From: Clostridiaceae bacterium
GTDB taxonomy: Bacteria; Bacillota; Clostridia; Oscillospirales; Acutalibacteraceae
DNA: 8,257 nt
NCBI GenBank assembly: GCA_016297555.1
Contig: JAEDGK010000094.1
Location: 1 to 8,257 of the forward strand
Reading direction: 5' to 3'
The position numbers were made by a program, and so were the translations under genes. This document shows, one piece after another, positions 5,196 to 8,257 of the stretch; within the stretch, counting starts at the first letter, position 1; each line of letters starts with the position of its first letter. The notes under the pieces were generated by a model. The model did no database searches, was not told where the DNA came from, and saw nothing but the letters and a program-made list of their open reading frames with translations.

Positions 5196-6203
5196 ATGAT
5201 TGTATCGGTAAAAAAAGGCACGGATGAAGCTCAAATTCAAAATCTCATCGAATGGTTAAAGAGCCTCGGGCTTGATATTCATCGCAGCGACGGACAGTAT
5301 GACACCATTCTCGGTCTTGTGGGCGACACAAGCCATGTTGATATGGATCTTATCAGCGGACTTAACATAGTAAGCAATGTTGCAAGAATAAGCGAGCCCT
5401 ACAAAAACGCCAACAGAAAATTCCACCCCGACGACACGGTTATCGATGTCTGCGGCTACAAGATCGGCGGCGGCAATTTCCAATTCATCGCAGGTCCCTG
5501 CTCGGTTGAATCCCCCGAACAGATTTGCAGCATAGCAAGAGATATAAAGGCGGCGGGCGCAAACCTGCTGCGCGGCGGCGCCTTCAAGCCCAGAACCTCA
5601 CCCTACGCTTTCCAGGGAATGCGTGACGAGGGCTTAAAGCTGCTTGAAACCGCTAAAAAAGAAACGGGCACACCCATCGTTACCGAAATTATGGATCTTT
5701 CACATCTTCCCCTTTTCGAGAATGTTGATGTAATCCAGGTCGGCGCAAGAAATATGCAGAATTTCGAGCTGCTTAAAGAGCTGGGCAAAACCGACAAGCC
5801 CATTCTTCTTAAAAGAGGACTCGCCGCCACAATGGAGGAGCTGCTCATGAGCGCCGAATACATTATGGCGGGCGGCAACAGCAAGGTTATGCTTTGCGAA
5901 AGAGGCATCAGAACCTTTGAGCATTACACAAGAAACACAATGGATATTTCCGCTATCGCTCTGCTTAAAGAAAAAACCCATCTGCCCATCATCGCCGACC
6001 CCAGCCACGCGGCAGGTATGGCAAGAATGGTCAGACCCCTTGCTCTTGCGGCGGTTGCGGCAGGCGCAGACGGCATTATGATTGAGGTTCATAACGACCC
6101 CGCTCACGCTCTTTGCGACGGTCCGCAGGCTCTCAGACCCGAGGAATTTGCAAGGGTAGTTAAGGAAGCCAACGCAATCAGAGAAATTATGACAAAGTTT
6201 TAA
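5196..6203 (+). CDS. aroF: 3-deoxy-7-phosphoheptulonate (DAHP) synthase, type I-beta
   Basis: This 335-residue enzyme condenses phosphoenolpyruvate and erythrose 4-phosphate to DAHP, the first step of the shikimate pathway. It matches the Thermotoga maritima-type I-beta family (338 residues). An N-terminal ferredoxin-like domain (about 1-70) precedes a TIM barrel. Signature segments are AGPCSVES (99-106), RGGAFKPRTSPYAFQG, ADPSHAAG and IEVHNDP. The four metal ligands fall at C102, H271, E297 and D308, in register with that family, so it should be active. In T. maritima the N-terminal domain mediates Tyr/Phe inhibition, which is inferred here too. GGAGG (5183-5187) lies 8 bases before the ATG. 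It is the first structural gene after the Tyr/Phe attenuator, and tyrA follows after 9 bases. The symbol varies (aroF, aroG, aroA) between genomes. Confidence 0.95.
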   Translation: MIVSVKKGTDEAQIQNLIEWLKSLGLDIHRSDGQYDTILGLVGDTSHVDMDLISGLNIVSNVARISEPYKNANRKFHPDDTVIDVCGYKIGGGNFQFIAGPCSVESPEQICSIARDIKAAGANLLRGGAFKPRTSPYAFQGMRDEGLKLLETAKKETGTPIVTEIMDLSHLPLFENVDVIQVGARNMQNFELLKELGKTDKPILLKRGLAATMEELLMSAEYIMAGGNSKVMLCERGIRTFEHYTRNTMDISAIALLKEKTHLPIIADPSHAAGMARMVRPLALAAVAAGADGIMIEVHNDPAHALCDGPQALRPEEFARVVKEANAIREIMTKF

Positions 6204-6212
6204 GGTGATAAA

Positions 6213-7043
6213 ATGAAAATCGGAATTATCGGGCTCGGGCTTATCGGCGGCTCGCTTGCAATGGCTCTTGCAGAGAGCGGAAAGCACGAAATTCTCGGGC
6301 TTGACCGAAACAGAAGCTCCCTGCTTGCCGCCAAAATGGTCGGCGCAGTCAGCGGCGAGCTCAGCGAGGATAACATCGGTGAATGTGATATGCTTTTTAT
6401 TGCCCTTTATCCTCGGGATACCGTTGATTTTGTTGAGAAAAACGCTTCAAAAATCAAAAAGGGCGCAATCGTTGCCGACTGCGGCGGAGTTAAACGCCCC
6501 ATTTGCGCTCCCTGTGAAAAGGCGGCGGAGGAAAACGGCTTTGTTTTCATCGGCGCTCACCCGATGGCGGGCACTCAGTTTTCGGGCTTCGGTCACGCCC
6601 GCGCAAATCTCTTTAAGGGCGCTTCAATGATAGTAACTCCCAAGGAAAACACGGACATCCGCGACCTTCAGAAGCTCCGCGAGGTTATGACCGACGCAGG
6701 CTTCGGCGACATAAACTTCACCTCCCCGCAGGAGCATGACCGCATTATTGCTTTCACCTCACAGCTCCCTCACATTATATCAAACGCTTATGTTAAAAGC
6801 CCCGCCGCCGTTCATCAAAAGGGCTTCTCGGCGGGCAGTTACAGAGATTTGACAAGGGTTTCAAAGCTCAACGAAAAAATGTGGACAGAGCTTTTCTTTG
6901 AGAATAAAGATAATCTTATTAATGAAATTGATTTTCTGATTGACAGGCTCGGCGAATACAGCGCCGCCCTCAAAACGGATGACAGGGAAGGTCTTGCGGC
7001 TCTGCTCAAAGAAGGCACGGACAGCAAAAAACAGGCAAAGTAG
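6213..7043 (+). CDS. tyrA: Prephenate dehydrogenase
   Basis: This 276-residue cytoplasmic enzyme oxidatively decarboxylates prephenate to 4-hydroxyphenylpyruvate, the committed step to tyrosine. The N-terminal Rossmann motif GLGLIGGS (7-14) binds the dinucleotide; D31 at the end of the second strand (LGLDRNR) suggests NAD preference. Family residues seen are H116 in GAHPMAGT, H187 in SQLPHI and R215 in RDLTRV, matching the catalytic His and substrate-binding Arg of characterised TyrA proteins. The Ser commonly found in the GSVK-like loop is G92 here (CGGVK). The protein ends without the C-terminal ACT domain of longer Bacillus-type TyrA, so Tyr feedback may act elsewhere. AAGGTGAT (6202-6209) overlaps the aroF stop codon region and serves as ribosome site. 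It lies 9 bases after aroF and 9 before aroB. Confidence 0.93.
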   Translation: MKIGIIGLGLIGGSLAMALAESGKHEILGLDRNRSSLLAAKMVGAVSGELSEDNIGECDMLFIALYPRDTVDFVEKNASKIKKGAIVADCGGVKRPICAPCEKAAEENGFVFIGAHPMAGTQFSGFGHARANLFKGASMIVTPKENTDIRDLQKLREVMTDAGFGDINFTSPQEHDRIIAFTSQLPHIISNAYVKSPAAVHQKGFSAGSYRDLTRVSKLNEKMWTELFFENKDNLINEIDFLIDRLGEYSAALKTDDREGLAALLKEGTDSKKQAK

Positions 7044-7052
7044 GTTTCTGAA

Positions 7053-8102
7053 ATGAAAACGATTAAAGTCAGCGCGTCAAAAGAATATGAAGTTGTTATC
7101 GGCAGCGGTGTTCTCGCCTCTCTGGGCGAGAGCTGCTCCGCTCTTTTCGGAAAAAGCCGCGCGGTAATAGTTACCGACAGCAATGTAGCTCCGCTTCGGC
7201 TCTCCGAGGCAAAGGAAAGCCTTGAAAACGCGGGAATCCAAACGGTTGATTTTGTTTTCCCTGCGGGCGAGGAGTCAAAATGCAAGGAAACTCTGTTTGA
7301 GCTTCTTGAATTTATGGCGGAAAACAGGCTCACCCGAAGCGACTTTGCCGTTGCTCTCGGCGGGGGCGTAACGGGCGATATGACGGGGCTTGCCGCTTCG
7401 CTTTATCTGAGGGGCGTGCCTTTTGTTCAGGTGCCGACAACTCTGCTTGCGGCTGTGGATTCCTCGGTCGGCGGAAAAACCGCCGTTAATCTGACCGCAG
7501 GCAAAAACCTGATGGGCGCATTTTATCAGCCGTCGCTCGTTGTGTGCGACACCGACACGCTCTCAACTCTGCCCGAATCCGAATTTGCCAACGGAATGGC
7601 GGAGGTCATAAAATACGGCGTTATTTTTGACAGGAAATTGTTTGACAAAGTTCGCTCCGGCAATGTAAAATCCGATATGGAGGATATCATAGCCCGCTGT
7701 GTTGAGCTTAAAAGAGATGTTGTTGCAAAGGACGAATTTGACAAGGGCGACCGTCAGCTTCTCAATTTCGGTCACACCATGGCTCATTCAATCGAAAAAT
7801 GCAGTCATTTTGAGATTTCGCACGGCAGCGCGGTTGCAATCGGTATGGTTATCGCCGCAAAAGCAAGCGCAAAGCTCGGCTGGAGCGATGAGGACTGCAC
7901 GGCGGAAATTATTGAGGCAAACAAAAACAACTGCCTGCCCGTTGAGTGTGATTTTGAGCCGCGCGCCCTTGCCGACGCCGCTCTTTCGGATAAAAAACGC
8001 TCGGGCGGCACGATAAATTTCGTTGTTCCCCGTGTTGTCGGCGAATGTTACCTGCAAAAAATCCCCGTTGATGTGCTTTATGAAATAGCGGAATGTAAGT
8101 AA
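7053..8102 (+). CDS. aroB: 3-dehydroquinate synthase
   Basis: This 349-residue, NAD- and zinc-dependent enzyme converts DAHP to 3-dehydroquinate, the second shikimate step, acting directly on the product of the first gene of this operon. Motifs seen are GGGVTGDMTG (NAD-binding loop), QVPTTLLAAVDSSVGGKTAVN (substrate/NAD region, with K at GGKT), and the zinc ligands E184 (NGMAEVIKYG), H241 (NFGHTMAH) and H257 (SHGSAVAIGM). H245 is the second His of the HxxxH. Length and residue set are normal, so it should be active. The ribosome site is weak (AGG within TAGGTTTCTG, overlapping the tyrA stop), suggesting coupled translation. No T-tract terminator follows; repeats begin within 20 bases of the stop, so whether the operon continues past the window is not visible. 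Confidence 0.96.
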   Translation: MKTIKVSASKEYEVVIGSGVLASLGESCSALFGKSRAVIVTDSNVAPLRLSEAKESLENAGIQTVDFVFPAGEESKCKETLFELLEFMAENRLTRSDFAVALGGGVTGDMTGLAASLYLRGVPFVQVPTTLLAAVDSSVGGKTAVNLTAGKNLMGAFYQPSLVVCDTDTLSTLPESEFANGMAEVIKYGVIFDRKLFDKVRSGNVKSDMEDIIARCVELKRDVVAKDEFDKGDRQLLNFGHTMAHSIEKCSHFEISHGSAVAIGMVIAAKASAKLGWSDEDCTAEIIEANKNNCLPVECDFEPRALADAALSDKKRSGGTINFVVPRVVGECYLQKIPVDVLYEIAECK

Positions 8103-8118
8103 GGCTTTTCCTCACGGA

Positions 8119-8151
8119 AATGCGGAATTCGTAATGCGGAATGTGGAATTT
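8119..8151. repeat. Inverted copy of the CATTACG-type repeat
   Basis: The segment CGTAATGCGGAAT (8130-8142) is the reverse complement of ATTCCGCATTACG near 136-147. It is flanked by two further AATGCGGAATT/AATGTGGAATTT-like units, so it is the same repeat family as at 134-165 in opposite orientation. It starts 17 bases after the aroB stop codon. A small 5-bp hairpin (8107-8111 with 8116-8120) lies between, with no T-tract. Confidence 0.65.
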
Positions 8152-8190
8152 CGGACGGGCTTCGCCTATGATCGATTATATATTATAAAG

Positions 8191-8217
8191 GTAGGGGCGA
8201 CCCCGTGTGGTCGCCCG
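8191..8217. repeat. GTAGGGGCGACC hairpin repeat
   Basis: GGGCGACC (8195-8202) and GGTCGCCC (8209-8216) form a perfect 8-bp stem with a 6-base loop, preceded by GTAG. It has the same plan as the GTAGGGCGG palindromes at the start of the window but a different stem sequence. No T-tract follows, so it is read as a dispersed intergenic palindrome, not a terminator. Confidence 0.6.
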
Positions 8218-8220
8218 AAA

Positions 8221-8257
8221 TCCGATAATCAATAACACCCGCTGCGTAGGGCGGGGG
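8221..8257. repeat. Partial direct copy of the window's first 35 bases
   Basis: Three blocks recur in the same order and orientation as at 1-35: TCCGATAAT (1-9 and 8221-8229), AATAACACCCGC (7-18 and 8231-8242) and GTAGGGCGGGGG (24-35 and 8246-8257). Small spacing differences separate them. The window ends inside this copy, so its second half is not visible. The two copies flank both operons. Confidence 0.75.

Overview
The window looks like chromosomal DNA of a Gram-positive, probably gut-associated member of the Clostridia (Ruminococcaceae/Oscillospiraceae-like). This rests on strong AGGAGG-type ribosome binding sites, a membrane-anchored class B sortase, a clostridial-style TPR/DUF4037 pair, and short GC-rich palindromes plus CATTACG-type repeats between genes. 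The taxon is inferred from these features; no taxonomic marker gene is present.

Layout. Positions 1-163 hold a composite inverted repeat and a CATTACG tandem repeat. A YfbR-like HD-domain 5'-deoxynucleotidase lies on the minus strand (164-757) and has its own good promoter. Divergent from it is a plus-strand, operon-like run of four tightly spaced genes: a TPR protein (845-1588), an overlapping DUF4037 nucleotidyltransferase-fold protein (1575-2510), a zinc ribbon-pseudokinase-transmembrane-sortase B fusion (2523-4382), and a nicotinamidase-like cysteine hydrolase (4396-4920).

A second plus-strand operon follows. It begins with a strong promoter (4945-4973), a 17-codon leader peptide ending in Tyr-Phe-Tyr-Phe-Tyr-Phe-Ile-Asn (5008-5061), mutually exclusive RNA pairings and a strong intrinsic terminator (5116-5153). 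Three aromatic amino acid genes come next: DAHP synthase (5196-6203), prephenate dehydrogenase (6213-7043) and 3-dehydroquinate synthase (7053-8102). The leader reads as a classical ribosome-mediated attenuator sensing Tyr and Phe charging. The DAHP synthase also carries the N-terminal domain that in its family mediates Tyr/Phe feedback inhibition, so flux into the shikimate pathway is probably controlled at two levels. The window ends in more repeats (8119-8257), including a partial direct copy of the first bases of the window.

The two most notable items are the Tyr/Phe leader-peptide attenuator, in a lineage where T-boxes usually do this job, and the sortase B fused through one membrane helix to a cytoplasmic pseudokinase that has lost its catalytic residues.
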